From Pseudoalteromonas piratica (lineage in GTDB: Bacteria; Pseudomonadota; Gammaproteobacteria; Enterobacterales; Alteromonadaceae), in assembly GCF_000788395.1 (NCBI RefSeq), contig NZ_CP009889.1:682001-746000 (forward strand): a stretch of 64,000 bases of DNA, given 5' to 3'. This document shows positions 1-7,412 of this stretch, in pieces. Every line of letters starts with the position of its first letter. Positions within the stretch are counted from its first letter, which is position 1. Below the pieces are notes generated by a model. It ran no database searches and was not told the origin of the DNA. It was given only the letters and a program-made list of their open reading frames with translations. The position numbers and the translations under genes are program-made.

Positions 1-135
1 GAAAGGCTCTGAAAGTAATGTTTCTTTTGGGTAACCCAGAGTGTCAATAAAAGCATCATTAATTTGAAGGAAATATCCGTCTAATGATGCGATACACATT
101 AACTCATTTGAGTAATTAAAAAAGCGTTCAAACAT
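1..135 (-). CDS. PAS-domain sensor protein, N-terminal fragment
   Basis: An open frame starts with ATG at 135 and runs off the left edge of the window, giving 45 residues. They read as the start of a PAS domain: an aromatic-rich opening, then a CIASLDGYF stretch, a QIND stretch and a LGYPKETLL stretch, which is the usual pattern of the first PAS strands and helices. PAS domains sense small ligands or redox state. The output domain lies outside the window, so a histidine kinase, diguanylate cyclase or chemoreceptor are all possible. It diverges from the response regulator at 341, which suggests but does not prove a two-component pair. Confidence 0.65.
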   Translation of the reverse strand, partial: MFERFFNYSNELMCIASLDGYFLQINDAFIDTLGYPKETLLSEPF

Positions 136-258
136 TACGCTTCACTCCCAAGCTATACATGAGCAATTTATAAGTGTGTTACAAAACGTCGCGATGTTTT
201 CTACAGACTTACCAGCTAGCCGTAATCAACAGGCAAAATTAAAAATGCATAGAGTATA

Positions 259-309
259 TAGTGCTGAGATTTGTCTATAATTTGTCTGAGATGTTTCTGT
301 AATGTTTCT
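259..309 (+). promoter_or_regulatory. Tandem 11-bp direct repeats, probable response-regulator operator
   Basis: Heptamers recur exactly every 11 bases: TTTGTCT at 270 and 281, TGTTTCT at 292 and 303, with a weaker copy TAGTGCT at 259, each separated by four bases. OmpR/PhoB-family regulators bind 7-bp direct repeats with 4-bp spacers (the Pho box is the classic case). The array sits 32 to 82 bases upstream of the preferred GTG start at 341 of just such a regulator. A TATAAT at 276-281 overlaps the array. Autoregulation is the inference. The array also covers the upstream ATG at 302, which argues against that codon as the start. Confidence 0.55.
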
Positions 310-340
310 ACGAATAATTTTCATACCTAAGGTTGATAGT

Positions 341-1036
341 GTGTATTCTTTACTACTGATAGAAGACGATGAACAATTAGCTGAAGTGACCAGTGCTTAT
401 TTAGAATTAGAAGGTTTTCTTGTTGTTAAAGCACACAATGTAAAAGTAAGTTGGAACCATATAACAAATAGGTCATTTGATTTAATTATTTTAGATTTGG
501 GGTTGCCTGATGAAGATGGGTTAGTGTTACTTAGAAAGCTAAAAGCAAGTGGTACCACTACGCCGATTATTGTCTCTTCTGGCAGAGCCAGTGATGAGGA
601 TAGGATTGCTGGACTGGAATTAGGCGCCAATGATTATTTAGTAAAACCTTATACGATTAAAGAGCTATTACTGAGAATAAAACTCTTAGTAGGCATGCAT
701 AAACCAAGTAAACGTGAAACAAAACAACTTAAATTAGGCAATTACCTATTAGATTTTGCAAATAAAATTGTTATAGATGAAGCAACGAATGAAGTTAATT
801 TAACACTTCATGAACAGTCAATACTGTTCCTGTTAGCTGAAAACTCACCGCGTATTTATTCAAGGGAAGAGATAATCGATGCGGTTAGCATAAGCGAGGG
901 GCCAAACTCTGTTCGCGCTGTTGATACAACGATTTGTCGCTTACGCAAAAAGTTAGAAAGTAATGCAAAAAAGCCAGCCCATATTAAAACAGTCAATGGG
1001 CTTGGCTATAGGGTTTTGCTCACAGCAAGTGTATAA
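341..1036 (+). CDS. OmpR/PhoB-family response regulator
   Basis: A two-domain response regulator of 231 residues when started at GTG 341. The receiver domain (about 1-118) has the acidic pair near residue 9, the phospho-acceptor Asp52 in a LDLGLPD motif and the conserved Lys102 in LVKPY. The C-terminal winged-helix domain (about 130-228) ends with the typical GLGYRV motif. An ATG at 302 in the same frame would add 13 residues not normal for the family. GTG 341 is preceded by an AAGG ribosome-binding site and gives the standard start. The cognate sensor may be the divergent PAS protein. The target genes are unknown. Tandem repeats upstream suggest self-regulation. Confidence 0.9.
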   Translation: MYSLLLIEDDEQLAEVTSAYLELEGFLVVKAHNVKVSWNHITNRSFDLIILDLGLPDEDGLVLLRKLKASGTTTPIIVSSGRASDEDRIAGLELGANDYLVKPYTIKELLLRIKLLVGMHKPSKRETKQLKLGNYLLDFANKIVIDEATNEVNLTLHEQSILFLLAENSPRIYSREEIIDAVSISEGPNSVRAVDTTICRLRKKLESNAKKPAHIKTVNGLGYRVLLTASV

Positions 1037-1086
1037 AAAATCAGTTAAATTTGTTTACCAAAATTTAAGTGTCTACGCTGTTGTAA

Positions 1087-1554
1087 TTATTCGTGGTATT
1101 TGCGGATGACCGCAACTTTACCATCTTCAATTTCGAGCACTTCCATCATTACATTTGAATACTCAAGCGCTTGATTGTTTTGCGGGTGAATGCCTTTTGC
1201 ATTCGAGGTGTAGCGAATTGCGACAGCTGAATCATTAAACACGAATATATTGAGCAGCTCTGAGTTATATTCAGTGTGAGCGCCTAAATAAAATGTCATG
1301 CCTTTGCGCATTGCCTCTTTACCATCGGGTAAACGTGAATCATCGGTAACATAAGGTAAGTGTGAGTGACCTACATCGTCAGTTAAAAAGGCCAAATAAG
1401 CTTCGAGCTCTTTTGTTGTGGCATTGGGGGCTTGAGACGCAACCATTGCATTGTAGTAGTTTGTTGCAAATGCTTTCAGGTTAATTGATTCCGCTTTGGC
1501 AAATACGCTAGGTATAGTTAGCAGTGATAATAAAAAAACAATGAATAAACGCAT
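1087..1554 (-). CDS. Secreted SnoaL/NTF2-like protein
   Basis: A 155-residue protein with a clear signal peptide (residues 1-19, ending VFA before KAES). The mature part has the layout of the SnoaL-like NTF2 fold: a first helix with an NYYNAM stretch, a FLTDDVGHSHLP segment, an HTEYNSELLNIFVFNDSAVAIRYT strand pair, and a final EIEDGKVAVIRKYHE hairpin. Such proteins are small ligand-binding or enzyme-like domains, and no catalytic role can be assigned. It starts at ATG 1554 after an AGGAA ribosome-binding site and stands alone, facing the response regulator tail to tail. Confidence 0.65.
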   Translation of the reverse strand: MRLFIVFLLSLLTIPSVFAKAESINLKAFATNYYNAMVASQAPNATTKELEAYLAFLTDDVGHSHLPYVTDDSRLPDGKEAMRKGMTFYLGAHTEYNSELLNIFVFNDSAVAIRYTSNAKGIHPQNNQALEYSNVMMEVLEIEDGKVAVIRKYHE

Positions 1555-1639
1555 TATAGTTCCTGTTGATTGGGTTAATCCCTAATCTAGCGACTAACTT
1601 TTTTATTGCCAAGAAAAATAAAGAGTTAGAATTATTTTG

Positions 1640-2080
1640 TTACATTAATTGCAAAGTAAAATAACTTACCCAATAGCAAATAATAACAGTAGATGAATGT
1701 ATAAATGCTCGGATAATGAAAGGAAATTTGCTCACATCCATACTCAATTTATGCGATGCGATAACCACTAAACTCATTACACAAAACCACGGCGTACAAA
1801 CAAAAAAAACTTCTTTCTTGATAAAACTTACCGCTAAATCATGTAGCAACCCACTGATACTAAACGTGAGAATTAACGCGATTGAGTGTGGCAAAAGCTG
1901 TGTTAATGGTTTTTGAATTTTTGTGGCTAAGTAATAGCCCCAGATCGGGTTCCAATAAAGCCAAAATTGTGAAAAATTTTTAGCACCGAGGGCATTTTTG
2001 AGCATATTAGTTAATGAGCCAGATGCACCGAGTGGCACACCATTTCGCCGTTTCACATACTGCTTTAAAGACAGTGCCAT
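1640..2080 (-). CDS. Small MBOAT-like membrane protein of the exopolysaccharide locus
   Basis: A 146-residue membrane protein, last gene of the minus-strand exopolysaccharide arm. Its ATG overlaps the stop of the glycosyltransferase upstream by one base (TAATG), so translation is coupled. The sequence carries FWLYWNPIWGYYL near residue 40 and SISGLLHDL near residue 75. These resemble the conserved FW-x-x-W motif and the His-containing membrane motif of MBOAT O-acyltransferases. MBOAT proteins usually have 400-500 residues, so this is either a minimal relative or a remnant of one. Three to four hydrophobic segments are visible. If active it could O-acylate the polymer, but this is inference. 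Confidence 0.5.
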   Translation of the reverse strand: MALSLKQYVKRRNGVPLGASGSLTNMLKNALGAKNFSQFWLYWNPIWGYYLATKIQKPLTQLLPHSIALILTFSISGLLHDLAVSFIKKEVFFVCTPWFCVMSLVVIASHKLSMDVSKFPFIIRAFIHSSTVIICYWVSYFTLQLM

Positions 2081-3000
2081 TAGTAGGATTTTCCTGTGGG
2101 CTTTAAAACTTCACGCCATTGATTTGCCCAATTACCCTGAAAGTGGGTTTTAGAGTAGTTTTTTACTTTTTGCATGGTGATCTTCTTTGGCTCGTCTTTT
2201 TGATTTAACCATGTTGACACCACCGAATCAAAATTGGATAAATCTTCGTTTAATAAGGGAAAATCCAGATCCTGATAGAGAAAATGCTGGCTTTGAATGT
2301 CACATACAATGGGAATGAGCCCTGTACTCATTGCCTCCATAAGTGCAAGTGACTTCCCTTCACGGTTACTGCAACTAATGTAAAAAGCTACATTATTAAT
2401 CACCTTGTTAAGTTGTTGATGATTCAGAGCACCATAGAATTGAATATTAGGATATTGCTCTTTTAATGCTTTATGTAAGCTGCCATCGCCAACAATATGG
2501 AGAGAAGCAAGGTGGGCATGTTTTTGCCAATACTCGCAAAGTACGTCAACACCTTTTGATTTTTCAAGGCGTCCGAAGTAAATCACATCTTTTGATGTTG
2601 GGCTTGAGTGTGAGTCCAATGATGACTCGTTTTCAATAATATGAAATGCCTTACTTGCTTGTGCAGAGAATATATCGCTGTTGACTAAAATGACGCGATA
2701 ACAATAGCTATTAAAAAGCTTATGCAATAAAAATATAAATTTTGCATGCTTTCCCGGTCCATGCAGCACACAGATATCTTTTCTATAAAAAAATCTAAAC
2801 GCTGAAAGCAGAGAGGCTCTGGTATCATGGAAAATATATTGGTTAGCCGGATTTAATAAAGTGAAAAAGAAACAGATTAATTGCCACACAGATTTATCTT
2901 TTAAAGTAATAAAGGGAATAGCAAATTCGCTTTGCATTTTTCTTACATATATTTCGGCGCCACCGAAACTTTTATCACTCCAAAGAACGTTATAAATCAT
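2080..3000 (-). CDS. Family 4 type glycosyltransferase
   Basis: A 306-residue GT-B glycosyltransferase. The C-terminal half shows the GT4 signature: YFGRLEKSKGVD (near residue 140), HIVGDGS, and an EX7E motif in NREGKSLALMEAMSTG that binds the nucleotide-sugar donor. The N-terminal acceptor domain is short. It would add one sugar to the lipid-linked repeat unit on the cytoplasmic face. It overlaps the upstream gene by 11 bases and the downstream gene by one, so it is inside a tightly packed operon. Donor and linkage cannot be read from the sequence. Confidence 0.82.
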   Translation of the reverse strand: MIYNVLWSDKSFGGAEIYVRKMQSEFAIPFITLKDKSVWQLICFFFTLLNPANQYIFHDTRASLLSAFRFFYRKDICVLHGPGKHAKFIFLLHKLFNSYCYRVILVNSDIFSAQASKAFHIIENESSLDSHSSPTSKDVIYFGRLEKSKGVDVLCEYWQKHAHLASLHIVGDGSLHKALKEQYPNIQFYGALNHQQLNKVINNVAFYISCSNREGKSLALMEAMSTGLIPIVCDIQSQHFLYQDLDFPLLNEDLSNFDSVVSTWLNQKDEPKKITMQKVKNYSKTHFQGNWANQWREVLKPTGKSY

Positions 3001-3868
3001 GCTTTAAAAGGTACTCTTTAACTTGCGTTGCATAATCTTGTTCTGTAAAGGATGTGTGCTTTTTTAATTGCTTTTGCCACGACAAATCCTTTTGCAAGGT
3101 TAACGATGTTTCATTATTAAATTGATAATCTAGTAATCCTGAACGATATCCCGCTACGGTAGATGCGTTTTGATAAATACAGTCGACAACTTTAAATAAA
3201 TTTAGGTGCTTAAATTTATCCGTGTTTGAGCGAGGGTGTAATTTTACATAAATTGTGTCGCCTATTAACTGTTGTAACTCAATCAACAGTGTAATTTCTT
3301 GTTGTTCAGTTATTCCAAGTGTATGAGTCAGTGGCTCATCGACATAAAAGCAGGGCACAGGAGTCGTGCATATTTTAGTGTCTGTTGTGGCACCAAAGCG
3401 GCTTACATCAGGTGAATTACACAAAATGTACTCCACATTATGATTTTCAGTAAAATGCCGTTGCCACTCTTTTTTATAGGCCTCTGTAAAATAGAACAAC
3501 AATACTTTTGGTTGACGTGTTTTTTTTATCGACTGCCAGCGTGACAATTTTAATCTTCCAATGGAAGAGAGCCAATAAAGTACTTTTTTAAAGTTTTGTT
3601 TGTAATAGCTTAATGGAACCTGTTCTCTTCTGGGGTTTTTAGCGTGTTGTAGAATAATAATGGTGTCAGCAGTATTGCTTGCTAATTTAAACGCTTCGAT
3701 ATCGGGTGGACGACGACCCCAAATAAAAACCTGCTTTGCATTGTTAAATTTACACTTGCCTAATATAGATCGTTTGTCTTGGTGATAATAAAACTCACAT
3801 TGATTGTGTAAAACATGGCGAGCAAAACGCTGTTTCTCCAAGGCATCGATGTTTACAGAAAGCTTCAT
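2990..3868 (-). CDS. Probable glycosyltransferase (polysialyltransferase/capsule-like)
   Basis: A 292-residue soluble protein of weak similarity to known families. It has a VFIWGRRPPD segment near residue 50, a KVLLFYFTEAYKKEW stretch in the middle and a YVKLHPRSN motif near residue 208. KLHPR is typical of GT-B enzymes related to capsule, polysialyl and teichoic-acid transferases, where it lies in the donor domain. A following VAGYRSGLLDY segment resembles the serine-containing loop of those families. Its place between polymerase and GT4 genes, with 4-bp (ATGA) and 11-bp overlaps, supports a role in building the repeat unit. The exact activity is not recognised. Confidence 0.5.
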   Translation of the reverse strand: MKLSVNIDALEKQRFARHVLHNQCEFYYHQDKRSILGKCKFNNAKQVFIWGRRPPDIEAFKLASNTADTIIILQHAKNPRREQVPLSYYKQNFKKVLYWLSSIGRLKLSRWQSIKKTRQPKVLLFYFTEAYKKEWQRHFTENHNVEYILCNSPDVSRFGATTDTKICTTPVPCFYVDEPLTHTLGITEQQEITLLIELQQLIGDTIYVKLHPRSNTDKFKHLNLFKVVDCIYQNASTVAGYRSGLLDYQFNNETSLTLQKDLSWQKQLKKHTSFTEQDYATQVKEYLLKHDL

Positions 3869-4887
3869 AGATTGTTTGCCTTGTTTTGTTTAAAGATGCG
3901 ATTAACCACGCACCAAAGTAACGGATCCGTTAACGGAATTTTGGTTAATAATAGGCAAAAACTTGGTGGGTTTTTTATACAGCAAAAAAGTAAGACAAAC
4001 ACCACTGGAATCGCAAGCAGACCAAAAATCAATACACTCGAAATTAATGGCCCCATATCAAATATCACTAAGTTATTTAATTGTTCTGCAGTTAAACCGA
4101 GTATTGGCGTAGTGGCGCTAAATAAAGATATGGCTTGAAAACGTGTTACTTCGTCAAAACCCGTTGTTGCGTAATGACCAACTTTGTATTGTAAGAAAGT
4201 GACAACGATATACCCTAAGTAAACTATCGCCGGAGATAAAAGCAGTAACAGCGAAAGCTTTAAGTTAAAGCGAATGGGCGCATAAATGAGTAGGTAAGCC
4301 AACATAAGTAAAGCAACTGCAGCAGCTGCAGAAAAACTTAACAATGCAAAAATAAGAATAATGCACTTTTGCAAAAAAAAGTCTTTTGAATTTGCAAGGT
4401 GTAACAAGCACACTATCGCGATTAAGTGATACGCATAAGTCGACGGTTCTTGGTAAACACCGGATCCCCTAAAACTAATTAGTTCGAATGCGCCTATCTC
4501 ATGACGTGATTCGCCATATATTATTTTGGCAATGATGTCATAGCCTAAGAACTGAATACTTAAGATAGACAGAATAAAAAATACGATTAGTAGATAAGCG
4601 ACAGATAGCCAATGCTTTTCGTGAACATCGAAATCGAATAACAAAAAGCTAATAGATAAAGCACAATATACAATAATCAGGATCTTGACGGGATCGTCTT
4701 TATATATAAATGCACAAATAGACAACAGCAACGCGACCGCCAGTGTATTAATAATTTTATACACGTCGTAGGTCTGCGTAGATACTAATGCAAGCAAAAG
4801 TGCGAAGGGAAAAAATAGTTTTAACCCTATAAACGGTATTGGTACAGTCGCTAAGCTAATGGATAAGGCATAGAGATAACTAGTCAT
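3865..4887 (-). CDS. Wzy-like polysaccharide repeat-unit polymerase
   Basis: A 340-residue protein made almost wholly of hydrophobic segments, about ten membrane helices. A longer periplasmic loop (about residues 120-150) holds a FRGSGVYQEPSTYAYH motif. The GxYxEPS type motif is common in Wzy-like polymerases and O-antigen ligases. Position supports polymerase: it sits directly downstream of the flippase (8-bp overlap) and upstream of glycosyltransferases (ATGA overlap). Wzy joins repeat units at the periplasmic face of the inner membrane. Primary sequence in this family is poorly conserved, so the call rests on topology, motif and context. Confidence 0.68.
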   Translation of the reverse strand: MTSYLYALSISLATVPIPFIGLKLFFPFALLLALVSTQTYDVYKIINTLAVALLLSICAFIYKDDPVKILIIVYCALSISFLLFDFDVHEKHWLSVAYLLIVFFILSILSIQFLGYDIIAKIIYGESRHEIGAFELISFRGSGVYQEPSTYAYHLIAIVCLLHLANSKDFFLQKCIILIFALLSFSAAAAVALLMLAYLLIYAPIRFNLKLSLLLLLSPAIVYLGYIVVTFLQYKVGHYATTGFDEVTRFQAISLFSATTPILGLTAEQLNNLVIFDMGPLISSVLIFGLLAIPVVFVLLFCCIKNPPSFCLLLTKIPLTDPLLWCVVNRIFKQNKANNL

Positions 4888-6031
4888 TACAATGCCTTAA
4901 TAGAAAATATCTACAACTACCATGAAACAAAGCAATCGCAACTGCGTAAAAAATCAAAGGCGATGTAGATGGGTAAGTTTCGGTAATTGAACCAAAGACG
5001 TAATACAAACCTAGGCAACTCACTGCAGAAAGTGCATTAGCTTTTAAAGCTTTGGTATGTAGCCCTTTATAATTGAGAAGAATATTCATTTGACCGAACT
5101 TAAGTAACACAGCCTCAAATAACATAAAGACAGTGAAATAAATCAAAAGGTCAGGAATAAAAATATAAGTTGCAAAAGAACCTAAAATAGCAAGCAAAAT
5201 CAGGAGTTTGAATTGGCTTTGTTTTATCTTGTTGTAATGAAATAGTAACGCCTCATTATCTGTATTATCTAAGTTATGAACACGCAGAAATATAAGCGCA
5301 CCTAATGTGCCTGAAATAAATGCACTTATTTTGATAAGAATTAAGTAATCGGTCTGCGAGTCGGTACAGAGTTTTACCGCAAGTAAAGTGACCAGCGGGA
5401 TAAAAAATGTACTTAGCGTATCTAAAATGTAGATTTGTAAATTAGGAACTTGTTTCCAATTATAACTAAATTCATCGGGTGAAATAAAAAAGAACACTAC
5501 GCAGGCTAAAAATAAACAAATAGCCGCAATATGAAATTTTGCGCTTTGGTAATCATCTACCATGACAAATAAACACACCAGCGACAGTAAACAAAAATTT
5601 AATAGGCCATTTTGTAAGAAAAAGCCATTTCGATTACCTTGTCTTATCATATAGCTGCCAATGTTAAACAACATCGCTGCGGTTATCGACACCATTAAAA
5701 TGATATATGCATGACGATTTACTAACATCATCACTTGAGCTGCAATTAATAAACTGAGCTGAATTAAAAACACATTTTCAAGGTGTTGCCGCTTTACAAT
5801 AGGGTTGAGATTTTGTTGAAGGTAAACAGGCACACCCAACCGGAAAAATGGCAGTAAAAGAGGCGAATACAGTAAAATATCGAGCAACACATTGCGTACA
5901 TTTTCATGTTCAACCAAGTCTAAACTTTTTATAAACGCAAACAGAATAACTGCAGGTACCAAACGATAAATAATATCGAGAAGTTTAGAGGCATCAAATC
6001 TGCTTGGGTATATCATTGTGAGTACTTTCAA
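4880..6031 (-). CDS. Wzx-like polysaccharide flippase
   Basis: A membrane protein of about 383 residues with 10-12 hydrophobic helices and few polar loops, as in Wzx and MATE-like lipid-linked oligosaccharide flippases. It would move the undecaprenyl-linked repeat unit across the inner membrane. The frame extends to a TTG at 6052. A strong GGGGAG ribosome-binding site at 6040-6045 is 8 bases before a TTG at 6031, which I prefer. ATG 6016 is the other option. It follows the priming transferase by four bases and overlaps the polymerase by eight. Membership in the flippase family is inferred from topology and operon position. Confidence 0.65.
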   Translation of the reverse strand: MKVLTMIYPSRFDASKLLDIIYRLVPAVILFAFIKSLDLVEHENVRNVLLDILLYSPLLLPFFRLGVPVYLQQNLNPIVKRQHLENVFLIQLSLLIAAQVMMLVNRHAYIILMVSITAAMLFNIGSYMIRQGNRNGFFLQNGLLNFCLLSLVCLFVMVDDYQSAKFHIAAICLFLACVVFFFISPDEFSYNWKQVPNLQIYILDTLSTFFIPLVTLLAVKLCTDSQTDYLILIKISAFISGTLGALIFLRVHNLDNTDNEALLFHYNKIKQSQFKLLILLAILGSFATYIFIPDLLIYFTVFMLFEAVLLKFGQMNILLNYKGLHTKALKANALSAVSCLGLYYVFGSITETYPSTSPLIFYAVAIALFHGSCRYFLLRHCND

Positions 6032-6035
6032 ACCC

Positions 6036-7019
6036 TTATCTCCCCATGCCAAATAGCACAGTTGGGATTGTTTTAAGCATGATTTTTATATCGAACCATA
6101 GGCTTTGGTGTTTTATGTAATGCACGTCATATTTGTGCTTCCATATTGCATCGTCAACAGAGGAACCATATTGATAACACACTTGAGCATGACCAGTTAT
6201 GCCCGGTTTTATGGCATGTCTGAAGCGATAATATGGGATGTGTTGCTCAAGATCTTTGATAAACACTTCACGTTCAGGACGAGGACCCACCATTGACATA
6301 TCACCATTTAGCACATTGAAAAGCTGAGGTAATTCATCAATGCGTGTGGCTCTGATAAAACGACCCACTCGGGTAATGCGGTTATCATTAGCTTCAGCCC
6401 ATTGCGGTCCATTTTTTTCTGCATCCGTTCGCATAGAACGAAACTTGTATACGTTATATTCTCGGTTGTACTGTCCTACACGGAGTTGGCGGTAAAGAAT
6501 AGGGCCTTTACTTTCGAGACGAATGGCAAATGTAGCTAACACAATGATCGGAAATGTGAAGGCGAGCAATAATAAAGCAATCAGCTTATCAATAAATGAT
6601 TTTAAAAACTGTGACTTTTTGCACCACAGCATTTCGATGGCTTCTTCATTAATAAAATATTGTGTGCTTAGTAAGGAGACTTCCGTGTAACCAAGTTGTT
6701 TGTCTAAAAAAGCAGTGAGCTGCTCAACACGGGCGCCATTGGAAGCTGCATGCAATAAAAAGTCTTTTTGCGAAGCACTCAGTTCTTCCATACCATAAAA
6801 CAAAATTGTTTTACCATTGAAGTTATTAAGCTGAAAATCGTTAAAGATACAATTGAAAGGTAAATTTACAGCGGTTTGTCGAATTTTTTCAATATGCAGC
6901 TTTGGGCAATAAATGAAATATGTGTTTCTATGTTTGACCGCTTCTTTTGGTTGATTTTGTATGACCTCATTGGGGTCATTAGTTGTTAATAAGTTTTTTG
7001 TTATTGTATCGAATGACAT
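6036..7019 (-). CDS. Undecaprenyl-phosphate sugar-1-phosphate transferase (priming enzyme)
   Basis: A 327-residue enzyme whose last 190 residues form a complete bacterial sugar transferase domain. Visible motifs are GPILYRQLRVG, YKFRSMRTDAE, TRVGRFIRATRIDELPQLFNVLNGDMSMVGPRPE and KPGITGHAQV. A hydrophobic stretch (about 142-165) is the membrane re-entrant helix. The family moves a sugar phosphate from a UDP-sugar to undecaprenyl phosphate and so starts repeat-unit synthesis. The domain resembles the EpsB/PEP-CTERM-associated group, but the N-terminal part is only about 135 residues and lacks the usual four membrane helices. It is the first gene of the minus arm, so it sets the promoter for the whole operon. 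Confidence 0.88.
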   Translation of the reverse strand: MSFDTITKNLLTTNDPNEVIQNQPKEAVKHRNTYFIYCPKLHIEKIRQTAVNLPFNCIFNDFQLNNFNGKTILFYGMEELSASQKDFLLHAASNGARVEQLTAFLDKQLGYTEVSLLSTQYFINEEAIEMLWCKKSQFLKSFIDKLIALLLLAFTFPIIVLATFAIRLESKGPILYRQLRVGQYNREYNVYKFRSMRTDAEKNGPQWAEANDNRITRVGRFIRATRIDELPQLFNVLNGDMSMVGPRPEREVFIKDLEQHIPYYRFRHAIKPGITGHAQVCYQYGSSVDDAIWKHKYDVHYIKHQSLWFDIKIMLKTIPTVLFGMGR

Positions 7020-7412
7020 ACTACCTACACCACATTACTTAAATAATGACATTCCGTGACGGGTAATAACTCCTGTATGTAATTCCTTTTATTATTTCCT
7101 TTAACTGTTACTAAAGTATTAAATTTGTAGGCATGATATTTGAAAAAAAATGTAACTTCCAGTAACTTTTTATTCATTATTTGCAATAATTTGGTTAACA
7201 AAAAATAAACATGCAATACTTTGGTATTGGTTTTTTTGTGGTTTATTTTGGAAAATGTGCAGAAAAAAAGTAACAATGTGTATATAAAATTGATTTAGAT
7301 CAAAAGTGTTGATTTTTTGTTAATCTAGTGTATTTTGATTGGAAATTGCTGGGATGCGTTGAGACAACCAGAGTAAAGTACCGATTACTCGAATTGCAGT
7401 AAAGAGTGTTCA
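7020..7412. other. Divergent promoter region of the exopolysaccharide locus
   Basis: These 393 bases separate the two divergent exopolysaccharide arms and contain no gene I believe in. An 83-codon frame on the minus strand (7025-7276) lacks family features and a ribosome-binding site. The region is very AT-rich with A and T runs near 7140-7270. The clear signal is a perfect FNR-type palindrome at 7290-7303. I found no RfaH ops element and no convincing sigma-54 site. Confidence 0.6.
7290..7303. promoter_or_regulatory. Perfect FNR/ANR-type binding site
   Basis: The sequence TTGATTTAGATCAA matches the FNR consensus TTGAT-N4-ATCAA at all ten defined positions. FNR is the oxygen-sensing relative of CRP that controls anaerobic genes. 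The site lies 110 bases upstream of the outer-membrane barrel gene and 271 bases upstream of the priming transferase, so it could act on either arm. Candidate -10 hexamers at 7321-7326 or 7331-7336 would put it roughly -36 to -47 on the plus strand, close to an activating position. Function is inferred from the match only. Confidence 0.6.

Noticed and set aside
3815..4138. A 107-codon plus-strand frame across two exopolysaccharide genes
   Set aside because: Antisense to a glycosyltransferase and the polymerase, without protein-family character.
7025..7276. An 83-codon minus-strand frame in the exopolysaccharide promoter region
   Set aside because: No ribosome-binding site, low-complexity AT-rich product, no family pattern, and it lies in the divergent control region.
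7330..7365. Sigma-54 promoter before the outer-membrane barrel gene
   Set aside because: A GG and a GC element are present (near TTGGAAATTGCT), but the spacing is far too short for a -24/-12 promoter.
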